Shown one piece after another: positions 52,601 to 55,335 of a stretch of DNA of 64,000 bases. Each line of letters opens with the position of its first letter. Positions within the stretch are counted from its first letter, which is position 1. Below the pieces are notes generated by a model. That model did no database searches, was not told where the DNA came from, and was given only the letters and a program-made list of their open reading frames with translations. A program made the translations under genes and the position numbers. The DNA comes from Phorcus lineatus (Eukaryota > Mollusca > Gastropoda > Trochida > Trochidae), in the NCBI GenBank assembly GCA_921293015.1, contig OV121093.1, positions 3,829,027 to 3,893,026 of the forward strand, given 5' to 3'.

Positions 52601-55335
52601 CATTATGCCCACTGTCACTTACAGATGCTTCAAGCCACGGGAAGAGATTCCACGATGTCATCATGGCAACGGACACATTCCCGGCTATGGCAACGGACAT
52701 GCAGTGAATGTGGCAAATATGAACCGTAACTCGATGTCGCTGCCAAGTGCAGACTTTGATGCCATGACCCCAATGCTAACCATGCCAGAGAATGCTGAGT
52801 CAGACTCTAAGGTGAGATTTTTGGAAGTTTTATACCATCCTCCTCAGTCAAATCATTTTCATCAGGTCTGTGGTAAACACTGACCCTGTATAAGTGCTTG
52901 GGCCAAGGTTACTGTTTGAGAAATCACGGCAGCTCTCCATTACCTCTTGAGGTGTCACGTGTTTGTAAACAAGTTACCAGATTGAATGGTTATTATGCAT
53001 TAAGCTAGTTATGGGTTAGACAACATTTTTTTCCTGTAAAAAGGGTCCATATTGTTCATACTGACTTCACTGACTCGGGGTCGATGTTCATCTTACTGAC
53101 TTCACTGACTCGGGGTCGATGTTCATCTTACTGACTTCACTGACTCGGGGTCGATGTTCATCTTACTGACTTCACTGACTCGGGGTCGTTGTTCATCATA
53201 CTGACTTCACTGACTCGGGGTCGATGTTCATCTTACTGACTTCACTGACTCGGGGTCGATGTTCATTTTACTTACTTCACTGACTCGGGGTCGATGTTCA
53301 TCTTACTGACTTCACTGACTCGGGGTCGATGTTCATTTTACTGACTTCACTGACTCGGGGTCGATGTTCATCTTACTGACTTCACTGACTCGGGGTCGAT
53401 GTTCATCTTACTGACTTCACTGACTCGGGGTCGTTGTTCATCATACTGACTTCACTGACTCGGGGTCGATGTTCATCTTACTGACTTCACTGACTCGGGG
53501 TCGATGTTCATCATACTGACTTCACTGACTCGGGGTCGATGTTCATCATACTGACTTCACAGACTTCTGCTAACTTTTCAGGGGGGAGGCACGTTGATCG
53601 TGACACCGAATGGCGTGCGTGTGAATGGACTGAACCACAGCTTCGAGAACGGACACCTGCCAAACGGTCACGTGACTCGTGTGGAGGACAGCGCCCACCT
53701 TAACGACAGTGGAAGCTCAGAGGTATGTTTATCATAGCTTATGTCAAGGGTGAGATATTTCTTATGACCACTCTGTTGAACGATACTTATACTGGACAAA
53801 AATGAATAGGGAAAATTCTGAACATATTAATAATGACATGTTTTTACATTGAACATCTGATAAAATACTAATGATAAAGTTTACTATATCTCTTATTTAT
53901 TTCGTCCAGTATATGATGATGTAGTTAGTGAGGGTGTTATCTATGGCATATTGTGTGTTGGTAAATGTAATCCTTGAAGATTTCCCAGATCAAGGATGTC
54001 AATCGAGAGTAGATATATATATGTTCAAGAAACTTAAATTTGAGAGAGACTTTCCAAGAAAGTCCAATCTTCAATTATCAAATATTGATATATATTATTA
54101 ACTGGACATACATAGATAAGGATATTTGTCTTTGATCTTTTATCCCTGACGCTGTTAAGATACAGCAGGGTCAAAGATGTCAAGAAACAATTTTTAAATT
54201 AGAACGATAATAGATGATTTGTGTTGTCTCATATACATACTTGAACTTAAAGCTCAAAGCACAGTGTATTCAAAATGGAAAATCCCCGTTGCAGAAATGG
54301 TGGATTTTGATGGTTGTTTTGAAGCAGAAAATCTCTTGACTTTTTCTTGTAAATTTGTAAGAGATTAGAGAGATCTATACTGCCTTGTTGTCTTGAGCTC
54401 TACAATATTACCCATTAAAAGGATTTCAGAGATCTTGAGTGTACTTGACTTCATCAAACTTCATTGAAGGAGTTTCTCCAAGTAGTGCAGTAGCTATTTT
54501 CAAGTATGATGTGTGCATGTCTGAACTTTTGAAAAATCAAACCTGTTCATGTACCCCAAATCTTCTCTCACAGAAGCTTGCAGTCTTACAGAACTTTTGT
54601 CAGTTATCGCAGTATTCATTGACTCTTTTCAACATTCTTTAAGAGGATGACAATTAAGATTAGACAAGAAAGTTGTATTAATCATTTTCATATATAACTG
54701 ATATATATATGACCCTGTGAAATAATAGCTTTAACCCCTTTTATTCCTTTCAGGAGCACCGCAGTCTAATAGCAGCCATGATGGCAGCATCAATAGAATG
54801 CAGCCCAGGGCCAGGAGGTAGCGAGATGTCCCCGCTCACCAGTGCTTCTCTCGAGGAGATCGATGGAAGCCTCGAAGACGAGAGCCACCCAGCAGCGCCA
54901 GCAGCTAACGGGGAGGCGGCCATGTTGAAAGTGACCCAGCAGGAAGGTGGGGGATTGACCTCAGACCCGGGGTCTAACTCGCGAGCAGGAGCAGCAGCCG
55001 CGGCAGCAGCAGCAGCATCAGCAAACCCTTCACTCAGGAACACTGGCAGCGGTGGCAGTGCTGCCCCTAGCTCTACCTCATCCGCCAAGCCACGCAGCAA
55101 ACCAGCCTCGAGGCGGGATAAGGGTCAAGGTCATGTGGACCGACCCCCGACACCTCCTCCTCCACTCCCTTGCAGCAGCCCGAGCAGTACTGTCTGCTCT
55201 ACTCAGGAAAGTCCGGTTGCCCCCGGCAAACACGTAGACAGTTGTCCCGTGAAGACGGGCCAAGGGCAGTTACCTCATTTGTATGTGCGCGACGGGACGT
55301 TGTCAGGTTTAGACAGTGCTGATTCAGTGGTGTAG
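10351..55335 (+). CDS. PRTG-like: Protogenin-like receptor of the DCC/neogenin superfamily (4 Ig + 5 FN3 + TM), 20 exons; 5' end missing
   Basis: Spliced coding span (join of the exons listed separately; 3,755 nt, about 1,251 codons). All junctions are GT-AG and keep frame. Approximate in-window residues: Ig1 1-112, Ig2 113-217, Ig3 218-310, Ig4 311-401, FN3-1 402-503, FN3-2 504-612, FN3-3 613-690, FN3-4 700-800, FN3-5 801-900, membrane segment 920-945, cytoplasmic tail 946-1251. Each Ig domain keeps both disulfide Cys and the Trp. Family knowledge: such proteins are single-pass cell-surface receptors or adhesion molecules in neural and mesodermal development. Five rather than six FN3 domains argues against DCC/neogenin, and IGDCC3 has only two. 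A tail motif GGGTLIVTPNG resembles, from memory, a conserved GG-T/D-LI motif of vertebrate protogenin. IGDCC4 is the main alternative. The signal-peptide exon was not found; E1 begins at codon position 2, so at least one upstream exon must exist. Confidence 0.88.
11177..11210 (+). mobile_element. SINE head fragment
   Basis: GGACAGGATGGTGCAGTGGT followed by TAGCA matches the A-box region of the SINE; the rest is absent. Confidence 0.5.
13362..13565 (+). mobile_element. Old SINE copy lacking the tRNA head
   Basis: It matches the SINE body from the GTCTGTAGTAGAGAA region through TTTGGGTGCAATGC and CAATGCTCGCAGG to CTCCCTGCAGTAAT, with many substitutions. The tail is eroded and no target duplication is visible. 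Confidence 0.8.
13975..14345. repeat. About 100-bp tandem repeat, 3.5 copies
   Basis: ATGATTWGRGATGAAAYAAC recurs at 13981, 14081, 14181 and about 14294, followed by AATTGATGATTTTTGTC. The last unit carries a short internal duplication of CTTGAAACAATAAA. Confidence 0.88.
15698..15914 (-). mobile_element. SINE copy, reverse, with internal deletion
   Basis: Begins with GAGGTGAGGTGAGG (tail complement), then GTTTAACGCCGCTTTC. The target duplication TCTATTTAATC lies at 15687-15697 and 15915-15925. Compared with the full copy it lacks most of the tRNA head and about 60 bp between two CAG triplets, which looks like microhomology-mediated loss. Confidence 0.9.
16140..16470. repeat. Diverged tandem repeat, about 93-112 bp unit
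   Basis: The phrase TAAGTAAACATTGRATTCCA and TTGTCAATCAATA recur near 16168, 16261 and 16373 with GACGAGTACAATTRGGT between them. Confidence 0.75.
16560..16870. repeat. Dispersed repeat related to 50.7 kb, with TGACGTCA motifs
   Basis: GGCACGAGTGTCGTCAACAT, then GATATTCTGTTTATTACCGA, then AAATAATCAAAATCA match 50710-50855 in the same order. It continues into TCATGACGTCAAAGC and ACATGACGTCACAATG. Confidence 0.7.
17795..18155. repeat. About 135-bp tandem repeat, 2.5 copies
   Basis: GTTGTGCAAAGTTGC, GCTCTTGCTTKTAACTCGGG, GGAGCTGGTTTRTAAAAAA and GTGCAAATATGACTTTTATG recur with a unit of about 135 bp. Confidence 0.85.
18390..19110. repeat. Degenerate tandem array (about 60-bp phrases)
   Basis: Variants of CCTTTAATCTTGAATCA, TTCACAGAAATATCACAGC and CTCAAATGCTGAATTAAT recur about ten times with indels. 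It reads as an old minisatellite. Confidence 0.65.
19300..19880. repeat. About 23-bp tandem repeat, roughly 25 copies
   Basis: Variants of GAAAGATTTTGTTATTTGATC and GACGGATTTTGATATTTGAT alternate through the tract with substitutions and small indels. Confidence 0.88.
19985..20440. repeat. 44-bp tandem repeat, about 10 copies
   Basis: TTCCTAGATCTGTTACATTC and CTGTCACATCYTWTATCTG recur every 44 bp; two units carry a shared TTGCATGTTAT variant, showing copying within the array. Diverged CTAGATCTGT phrases extend to about 20630. Confidence 0.92.
21600..21815. repeat. 18-bp tandem repeat, about 12 copies
   Basis: The unit CTCCCCATAGCTTATCCA recurs with variation (CTCTCCATAG, GCGTATC). Eighteen bases is six codons, so both strands stay open and give repetitive ORFs that are artefacts. 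Confidence 0.92.
22685..22795. repeat. About 24-bp tandem repeat, 4-5 copies
   Basis: CCCCACCTACGCATGTC separated by T/C runs recurs four to five times. Confidence 0.85.
24700..25055. repeat. About 149-bp tandem duplication
   Basis: TAGACCAGGGCCTCGATTTC starts at 24781 and again at 24930, each followed by a CTACATTT tract, CAGTAAGTAGG, and CACCCCAGTACTCCGAGGTG. A degraded third end (CACCTCAGTGCTCCTAGG) precedes the first. Confidence 0.88.
25645..26235. repeat. Possible non-autonomous element with GGGCC...TTTCA ends
   Basis: The left end AACTGGGCCTCCTTTCACTA and the complement of the right end (CATTTCATAAACTGGGCCCC) share a GGGCC-n-TTT pattern as loose inverted ends. No target duplication was identified. 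Confidence 0.3.
26385..26520. repeat. About 66-bp tandem repeat, 2 copies
   Basis: AATRATGGGMTCAGTTGAAA then TAAACTTGTTSACAACGTAG and GGGTTAACTAT occur twice in tandem, with a partial third. Confidence 0.85.
28306..28532 (-). mobile_element. SINE copy, reverse, different internal deletion
   Basis: Runs from GAGGTGAGGTTAAAC (tail complement) to CACTGCTCTATCCCGC (A-box complement). The target duplication CTCATATCAG lies at 28296-28305 and 28533-28542. About 90 bp of the body, between CCCGCAACA and TTCAGTGTAGC, are missing, a different loss from that of the 15.7-kb copy. Confidence 0.9.
28680..29110. repeat. (ATTC)n tracts within a ~70-bp diverged repeat
   Basis: Runs of ATTCATTCATTC and CATCCATCCATC alternate with CACTCAAATATTGAATAATG and GTGACAAATTTGAYATTT, repeated about four times. 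Confidence 0.85.
29405..29800. repeat. 94-bp tandem repeat, about 4 copies
   Basis: TTATCAACTTGACTAAGTAT recurs every 94 bp (TCAACTTGAC at 29411, 29505, 29599 and onward), with CACTGTTTATCGTCTCAGG in each. Copies are nearly identical, so expansion is recent. Confidence 0.93.
30425..30625. repeat. 33-bp tandem repeat, about 5 copies
   Basis: GATATTATTGTATCAAAAGA followed by KGGTGTTGATATG repeats five times with few changes. Confidence 0.93.
30715..31165 (-). repeat. Second copy of the dispersed TGACRTCA repeat
   Basis: TATTTGATATCGGAAG and GAGATTCTCTGT match block B of 2400-2770. The end reads, on the complement, TTTCACAGGAGCTACTGCTT and GGAAGTTCAAGAAATATCTC, matching block A. Between them are TGATGTCATAGCATTG and TGATGTCATTG, which look like TGACGTCA after CpG decay. 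Confidence 0.65.
31234..31381 (+). CDS. Exon E2: Ig domain 2, N-terminal half
   Basis: The acceptor TTTTTTCCAG ends at 31233 and the donor GTGAGT starts at 31382; the exon is phase 1-2. It encodes VDKNFLRQPQSQVAYVGG, then FECAI (first Cys) and FVWQKD (Trp). The reading frame meets TGA inside the donor. Two further copies of the exon-end/donor sequence lie downstream near 31480 and 31670. Confidence 0.9.
31382..32226. other. Intron 2 with two donor-edge copies
   Basis: GATGAGAATAA with the donor recurs downstream of E2: a degraded copy near 31480-31492 and an intact GATGAGAATAAGTGAGC near 31673-31689. The remainder shows nothing recognisable. Confidence 0.7.
32227..32393 (+). CDS. Exon E3: Ig domain 2, C-terminal half
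   Basis: The acceptor CTTTTTCAG ends at 32226 and the donor is GTTTGT at 32394; the exon is phase 2-1. It reads TGVLHIHNVHMEDTGQYRC (F-strand Cys), then a loop longer than usual (about 20 extra residues, GELHTLRYITDSDIW) before the G strand ANLTV. The donor is weaker than the GTGAGT used elsewhere. Confidence 0.88.
32768..32896 (+). CDS. Exon E4: Ig domain 3, N-terminal half
   Basis: The acceptor GTTTCCAG ends at 32767 and the donor GTGAGT starts at 32897; the exon is phase 1-1. It reads SVILAGSTNVTVLKGE, AVLECLVDG (Cys) and PTVTWSRLG (Trp). NVT is a potential glycosylation site. LEC...W-S-R-L is the typical DCC/protogenin Ig3 pattern. Confidence 0.92.
33226..33375 (+). CDS. Exon E5: Ig domain 3, C-terminal half
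   Basis: The acceptor ATCGATACAG ends at 33225 and has a poor pyrimidine tract; the donor GTGAGT starts at 33376. The exon is phase 1-1. It reads GNKNLKIKKADLKHAGVYVC, then TASSPGFSPVKSTITLTV, an F/G hairpin that completes Ig3. Confidence 0.9.
33767..33915 (+). CDS. Exon E6: Ig domain 4, N-terminal half
   Basis: The acceptor CTGTGCAG ends at 33766 and the donor GTGAGT starts at 33916; the exon is phase 1-0. It reads APVITEAPFSQRWPRARTVK, LDCEAEA (Cys) and IRWYRAGKEI (Trp). The following intron carries the piggyBac element, so Ig4 is split by 7.6 kb of intron. Confidence 0.92.
34020..34160. repeat. piggyBac left end with GTGGCTGAATT direct repeats
   Basis: CCCTTCCGTTGCTGAAT is followed by GTGGCTGAATTTTCCAGCAC and GTGGCTGAATTATTTCGCAC about 50 bp apart. 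Repeated subterminal motifs in this family are typical transposase-binding sites (inference here). Confidence 0.7.
34860..35590. repeat. piggyBac internal ~180-bp repeats, left side
   Basis: GCGCATRTGCATATTATACA with TGGAATTAAA, then a GAGATATGAACCG-like phrase and TTTGCGACA--TCGCA recur near 34880, 35080, 35280 and 35470, with substantial divergence. Short ORFs through the tract are incidental. Confidence 0.8.
35784..37778 (-). CDS. piggyBac-like transposase (PGBD/DDE_Tnp_1_7 family), intact
   Basis: A 664-residue single ORF with no break; Met at 37778 and stop at 35784. It catalyses cut-and-paste transposition into TTAA (family knowledge). Residues 1-60 are acidic with a Ser-Asp run encoded by a hexamer-like repeat. 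The RNase H-like core has the three catalytic Asp: D287 (ICVDEG), D366 (HVFMDNFYSS) and D473 (GGVDRADQ), with D476 as the usual extra Asp. Residues 545-615 are Arg/Lys-rich, a probable nuclear localisation region. Residues about 586-644 hold the Cys-rich C-terminal domain (CVVC, CIEC, then C, C, H, C), which in this family binds the transposon end. Length is slightly above that of the moth piggyBac transposase. A domesticated PGBD gene is the alternative, but the intact flanking element argues against it. Confidence 0.97.
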   Translation of the reverse strand: MPKARRPRTRSWEGPSTSSDDDFINEVHADEASDMESTDESDSDSDSDSDSESDIDSDQEIRNIARDILAGTGETATAGTSTEEEFIGFDEQYNEMDTHFDDQDNFMDRWEEGPRQRGRVDLHFTGATGLGRFIELPDNPQPVDFFGLFFHEDDYGSLAAETNRYFHQQVDDKVLKPCSRLRHWYDTNAEEMKVFIAMTIAMSLVVQRNFSEYWSTSDVTSTPFFSKCMPRDRFWLLLTYLHLNDNNLMPGRNTPHFSPMNKLGYLYQRIVHRFSRVYKPHQNICVDEGLVPWKGNLSFKVYNPDKPKKYGIKAYMLCDSTNGYVCKFKLYTGKTNEAVSVGGKTYDLVMDLVKEYAGKGYHVFMDNFYSSVALYINLWEMGTGATGTLRGNRKGIPEKLKKAQKNQKKGDMTIYHNQDLLVLRYEDRKSVLLMSTVEDAEIVETGKKNRVTGEANTRPRIVHEYNKYMGGVDRADQMLSYTPFKMKTLKWWKRVWFHVLNVAMLNSYIIYKEFSEDKPLKTSRQFRKDLVQHMITFAETEKVPSLRRRPRGRPSTSDDSVLRLHGRHFPSKIQPVGKKKNLTRMCVVCSKANRELRRREFEETNQPVRKKKRVGKESSFECIECNVALCAAPCFRIYHTSQDCTKAYISLMSEKENEGDNQED
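38570..38810. repeat. piggyBac internal ~80-bp repeats
   Basis: ACCTGATGGCGGTGCCCGRC followed by CCCCGACATAYTGTGTCTCA and ACATTTTCGTTGGACA recurs about four times. Confidence 0.85.
38930..39960. repeat. piggyBac internal ~180-200-bp repeats, right side
   Basis: GCGGCGCTTGYTG with TCTTTAT, GCGCATGTA---ATAT and AAAGACAATTTATTCCTC recur about five times. They share wording (GCGCATGTACA...ATGG-ATTAAAGA) with the left-side array, so both probably derive from one ancestral unit. Confidence 0.75.
40415..40432. repeat. Perfect 18-bp palindrome near the piggyBac right end
   Basis: TCCCGGAATATTCCGGGA is perfectly self-complementary and lies 15 bp inside the element's right end. CCGGGACCCGC follows and is repeated at about 40311-40321. 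Confidence 0.9.
41040..41539 (+). repeat. Array of E7 acceptor-edge copies (41-bp and ~103-bp units)
   Basis: TTGTCTGTGTCCCCAG with the E7-like TTCAAGGACAAGT recurs. AG or equivalent positions are 41066, 41168, 41209, 41250, 41291, 41332 and 41435, then the real acceptor at 41538. Steps are 102, 41, 41, 41, 41, 103 and 103 bp. In three copies (41250, 41291, 41332) CCCCAG is CCCCAA. Read in the E7 frame, every copy meets a stop within about 11 codons. Confidence 0.9.
41540..41663 (+). CDS. Exon E7: Ig domain 4, C-terminal half
   Basis: The acceptor TTGTCCCCAG ends at 41539 and the donor GTGAGT starts at 41664; the exon is phase 0-1. It reads FKDKSLVIYNVEMEHAGYYQ then CVAENSIGWTSAIAKLVIW. At least seven partial copies of the acceptor and first ~15 exon bases lie at 41060-41450. 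Confidence 0.93.
41983..42120 (+). CDS. Exon E8: FN3 domain 1, N-terminal half
   Basis: The acceptor TTATGTTCCAG ends at 41982 and the donor GTATGT starts at 42121; the exon is phase 1-1. It reads GSPKPPTGLKATALSDTQV, FIQWNKS (FN3 core Trp) and ITYVVTLIPEQ. Only 61 bp separate its end from a full-length SINE in the next intron. Confidence 0.92.
42182..42497 (+). mobile_element. tRNA-derived SINE, full length, inside intron 8
   Basis: Same element and orientation as at 1.6 kb: GGATTAGCGCAGTGGTCAGC, GGTTCGAATCCCGCC, body, AAGCGGCGTTAAAC and CCTCA tail. The target duplication TCAACYTTAAGTG lies at 42169-42181 and 42498-42510 with one mismatch. Confidence 0.92.
43030..43255 (+). repeat. 187-bp duplication copying the E9 acceptor edge
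   Basis: AACACCAACTAATCACAAAA with ACTTCTCTTAAGCAG occurs before 43069 and before the real exon at 43256. The copy continues 24 bp into E9-like sequence. Of four differences there, three are synonymous third-position changes. The copied frame is open for about 22 codons, then TAA. Confidence 0.85.
43256..43423 (+). CDS. Exon E9: FN3 domain 1, C-terminal half
   Basis: The acceptor TCTTAAGCAG ends at 43255 and the donor GTGAGT starts at 43424; the exon is phase 1-1. It reads EGSELLSDFVGGTED, LKPFTKYKVYVMAFNKKG (FN3 F-strand YKVYVMA pattern) and SQQVIVQTKEN. A copy of its acceptor and first 24 bp lies 187 bp upstream. Confidence 0.92.
43735..43905. repeat. Tandem repeat of about 28 bp (ATTGATATACTTA...)
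   Basis: CATAGATTGATATACTTAC then AATGATTTA recurs about six times with drift. Confidence 0.88.
44109..44312 (+). CDS. Exon E10: FN3 domain 2, N-terminal part
   Basis: The acceptor TTTCATCACAG ends at 44108 and the donor GTGAGT starts at 44313; the exon is phase 1-1. It reads PLGAPEITLTPTGTNQIRVEW (FN3 A/B strands and Trp region), then ITQYKIYYRMKSANIHHSG. Confidence 0.93.
44313..45420. other. Intron 10, first 1.1 kb
   Basis: AT-rich intron with a short partial duplication (TTCTTTTGACRCKAAGAAG near 44725 and 44859) and GGGAGATAACTTWAGCC twice near 45073-45115. Nothing else recognised. Confidence 0.6.
45420..45744 (+). repeat. About 157-bp duplication reaching the E11 acceptor
   Basis: Blocks GCAAATGCAAAAGATAACA, GGTAAGGAYACTKGCA, TTATATTGATWAAA and TTTAAT repeat. 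The first copy ends TTTCGTAGATGT (AG at 45586-45587), the second in the real acceptor CTGTAGATGT (45743-45744). Only the first few exon bases are shared. Confidence 0.7.
45745..45867 (+). CDS. Exon E11: FN3 domain 2, C-terminal part
   Basis: The acceptor GCTCCTGTAG ends at 45744 and the donor GTATGT starts at 45868; the exon is phase 1-1. It reads DVEPNREYEVRVLASTKKG, the canonical L/V-P-x-x-x-Y-x-V-R-V FN3 signature, then a linker LRTPKMSST. Confidence 0.92.
45985..46240. repeat. About 95-bp tandem repeat, 2.5 copies, in intron 11
   Basis: AAGCCTATTATGAAGATGAAC, TAGTAATACWAGGTTTAACC and TTTAATTTCTTTACATT repeat twice and partly a third time. Confidence 0.9.
46358..46543 (+). CDS. Exon E12: FN3 domain 3, N-terminal part
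   Basis: The acceptor ATGTTTTCAG ends at 46357 and the donor GTAGGT starts at 46544; the exon is phase 1-1. It reads PVPSLDVNRLNASTVKVSWE (Trp), then VTTFDVVLRNLHTSIVVDRL. This FN3 copy lacks the Y-x-I/V-x-Y run usual in the C strand. Confidence 0.9.
46544..46927. other. Intron 12, nothing recognised
   Basis: 384 bp of AT-rich intron without visible repeats or edge copies. Confidence 0.65.
46928..47177 (+). CDS. Exon E13: end of FN3-3 and start of FN3-4
   Basis: The acceptor CTCATTTCAG ends at 46927 and the donor GTGAGG starts at 47178; the exon is phase 1-2. It reads ENGTQYEVTVEAKGDAGESS (end of FN3-3), then AESLRAMTINPTTLVLTW and FYEICYSL (FN3-4). A single exon spans the domain boundary, unlike the other FN3 domains, suggesting an intron lost between them. 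Confidence 0.92.
47352..47378 (+). repeat. Copy of the E13 donor edge
   Basis: GTATCTCCAGGTTAGG at about 47354-47369 repeats the end of E13 (GTATCTCCAGGTGAGG), 186 bp downstream. CCAGATATAGAGGAT resembles the real intron start CCAGAGAAATAGATGAT. Confidence 0.65.
47515..48735. repeat. 39-bp minisatellite, about 31 copies, with higher-order variants
   Basis: The unit is GTCATAGAGGAATCTTGACA followed by TCATAGCATTGTTTATTAT. A variant with CATTACTTTAAATTTCAT recurs near 47750, 47945, 48102, 48293 and 48410, spaced about 5, 4, 5 and 3 units, so multi-unit blocks were copied together. TTGACATCATAGCATTG resembles the TGACGTCACAATG motif of nearby dispersed repeats after CpG loss. Thirteen codons per unit keep the minus strand open; that ORF is an artefact. 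Confidence 0.95.
48736..49182. other. End of intron 13, nothing recognised
   Basis: Unique AT-rich sequence between the minisatellite and E14. Confidence 0.6.
49183..49310 (+). CDS. Exon E14: FN3 domain 4, C-terminal part
   Basis: The acceptor TTCCCATCCAG ends at 49182 and the donor GTGAGT starts at 49311; the exon is phase 2-1. It reads SIKVSGLTPFARYRFVVRTH then ARTEDD. The L-T-P-x-x-x-Y-x-F-x-V-R motif is the FN3 E/F-strand signature. Confidence 0.93.
49311..49909. other. Intron 14 with TGACGTCA motifs
   Basis: ATATGACGTCACCTTTGACG near 49434-49453 and AATGACGTCATGAG near 49468-49481 carry two full TGACGTCA palindromes. TAGCAAGCGG nearby resembles sequence near the same motif at 11.87 kb, so this is probably another dispersed-repeat fragment. 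Confidence 0.6.
49910..50077 (+). CDS. Exon E15: FN3 domain 5, N-terminal part
   Basis: The acceptor CTATCCCCAG ends at 49909 and the donor GTGAGT starts at 50078; the exon is phase 1-1. It reads LPSAPTNITYIVVSPGTVEL, HWKPPVSPNGVITSYIIFY (WxPP-NGxIxxYxIxY, the clearest FN3 signature in the gene) and MWRNLTQTG. A second in-frame donor lies 45 bp downstream. Confidence 0.95.
50078..50130 (+). repeat. E15 donor-edge copy 45 bp downstream
   Basis: TCACCGAGACAGGTG (50111-50125) copies TCACCCAGACAGGTG at the real donor. The second GT is at 50123-50124, exactly 45 bp after the first. The intervening 15 codons are open and in frame. Confidence 0.75.
50390..50412 (+). repeat. E16 acceptor-edge copy 55 bp upstream
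   Basis: AATGTACAGGAGACTTCAC (AG at 50398-50399) resembles the real GTATGTACAGGGGAATTTAC at 50449-50468. Use would add 55 nt and shift the frame. Confidence 0.5.
50455..50637 (+). CDS. Exon E16: FN3 domain 5, C-terminal part, plus membrane-proximal stem
   Basis: The acceptor TGTATGTACAG ends at 50454 and the donor GTATGA starts at 50638; the exon is phase 1-1. It reads TVQELTAASYYFKLSACTRA, GQGRQSP and IIIVFPM, then a stem with two Cys (KNCNEHVQHEAC) and Thr/Ala residues. The stem Cys pair could form a local disulfide. Copies of the acceptor (50399) and donor (50868) edges lie on both sides. Confidence 0.9.
50700..50880 (+). repeat. Dispersed repeat plus E16 donor-edge copy
   Basis: GGGCACGAGTGTCTGGAACAT and GATATTCTGGTTATTACC match 16.6 kb. 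It runs into AGCAGTTGTAGGACAGGGTATG (50851-50872), a near copy of the E16 end and donor with GT at 50868. Confidence 0.75.
51365..51640. repeat. About 134-bp tandem duplication
   Basis: TGATTATCACWTAACGTRAAT, AATATACCTTACCCTRCGTG and TTATGTACGGTCGCCAAGGA each occur twice in the same order. Confidence 0.92.
51850..51957. mobile_element. Small MITE-like inverted-repeat element
   Basis: The left arm GGATTTTCAAAGCTCTCTTA continuing GTGCTA pairs with the complement of the right arm (TAGCGCTAAGGGAGTTTTGA continuing AAATCTAG). That is roughly 25 of 29 matching positions around a short centre. About 108 bp, non-coding. No clear target duplication was identified. Confidence 0.65.
52077..52170 (+). 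CDS. Exon E17: transmembrane segment
   Basis: The acceptor CCTGCAACAG ends at 52076 and the donor GTCAGT starts at 52171; the exon is phase 1-2. It encodes SPSPQ, then about 24 hydrophobic residues (start LGIIVGVTIGIV, end LVVIIF), then the basic stop-transfer RNR. Two Cys on the inner half could be palmitoylated (inference). Confidence 0.93.
52260..52360. repeat. Short tandem duplication in intron 17
   Basis: AGTGTTGTTGTTTTTTTCTC followed by CACCCTGT occurs twice about 50 bp apart. Confidence 0.9.
52625..52811 (+). CDS. Exon E18: juxtamembrane cytoplasmic tail
   Basis: The acceptor GTCACTTACAG ends at 52624 and the donor GTGAGA starts at 52812; the exon is phase 2-0. It reads CFKPREEIPRCHH, then a duplicated Gly/Asn motif (GNGHIPGYGNGH) and a Met-rich stretch SADFDAMTPMLTMPENAESD. 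The M-P-M-L-type stretch before the GGGTLIV motif of E19 resembles the tail order of vertebrate protogenin (from memory). Confidence 0.85.
53061..53562. repeat. 35-bp minisatellite, about 14 copies, abutting the E19 acceptor
   Basis: CTGACTTCACTGACTCGGGG then TCGATGTTCATCWTA repeats every 35 bp from 53061; the last partial unit starts at 53551. Units are nearly identical. Each contains CTGAC, a good match to the metazoan branch-point consensus, and the array ends about 18 bp before the acceptor. Confidence 0.95.
53582..53722 (+). CDS. Exon E19: cytoplasmic tail with GGGTLIV motif
   Basis: The acceptor ACTTTTCAG ends at 53581 and the donor GTATGT starts at 53723; the exon is phase 0-0 (47 codons). 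It reads GGGTLIVTPNGVRVNG, then a Gly/Asn/His-rich stretch. The acceptor lies about 18 bp after a 14-copy 35-bp minisatellite. Confidence 0.87.
53723..54753. other. Intron 19, nothing recognised
   Basis: About 1 kb of AT-rich intron without repeats or edge copies. Confidence 0.65.
54754..55335 (+). CDS. Exon E20: C-terminal cytoplasmic tail and stop
   Basis: The acceptor ATTCCTTTCAG ends at 54753; phase 0; TAG stop at 55333-55335. The tail is low-complexity: acidic/Ser (LTSASLEEIDGSLEDES), a poly-Ala run from GCA/GCC repeats near 54990-55020, a basic patch (KPRSKPASRRDKG) and a proline run RPPTPPPPLP. It ends SADSVV. No DCC-type P3 motif is recognisable. The proline run fits SH3, WW or EVH1 ligands, and the final S-V-V fits a class I PDZ ligand (both inference). 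Confidence 0.9.
   Translation, partial: EHRSLIAAMMAASIECSPGPGGSEMSPLTSASLEEIDGSLEDESHPAAPAANGEAAMLKVTQQEGGGLTSDPGSNSRAGAAAAAAAAASANPSLRNTGSGGSAAPSSTSSAKPRSKPASRRDKGQGHVDRPPTPPPPLPCSSPSSTVCSTQESPVAPGKHVDSCPVKTGQGQLPHLYVRDGTLSGLDSADSVV

Noticed and set aside
54750-55263. Minus-strand and frame-shifted ORFs over the last coding exon
   Set aside because: Shadows of the GC-richer E20; the in-frame tail continues the receptor phase exactly.
10351-55335. DCC or neogenin orthologue
   Set aside because: Only five FN3 domains are encoded, and no DCC-type P3 motif is visible in the tail.
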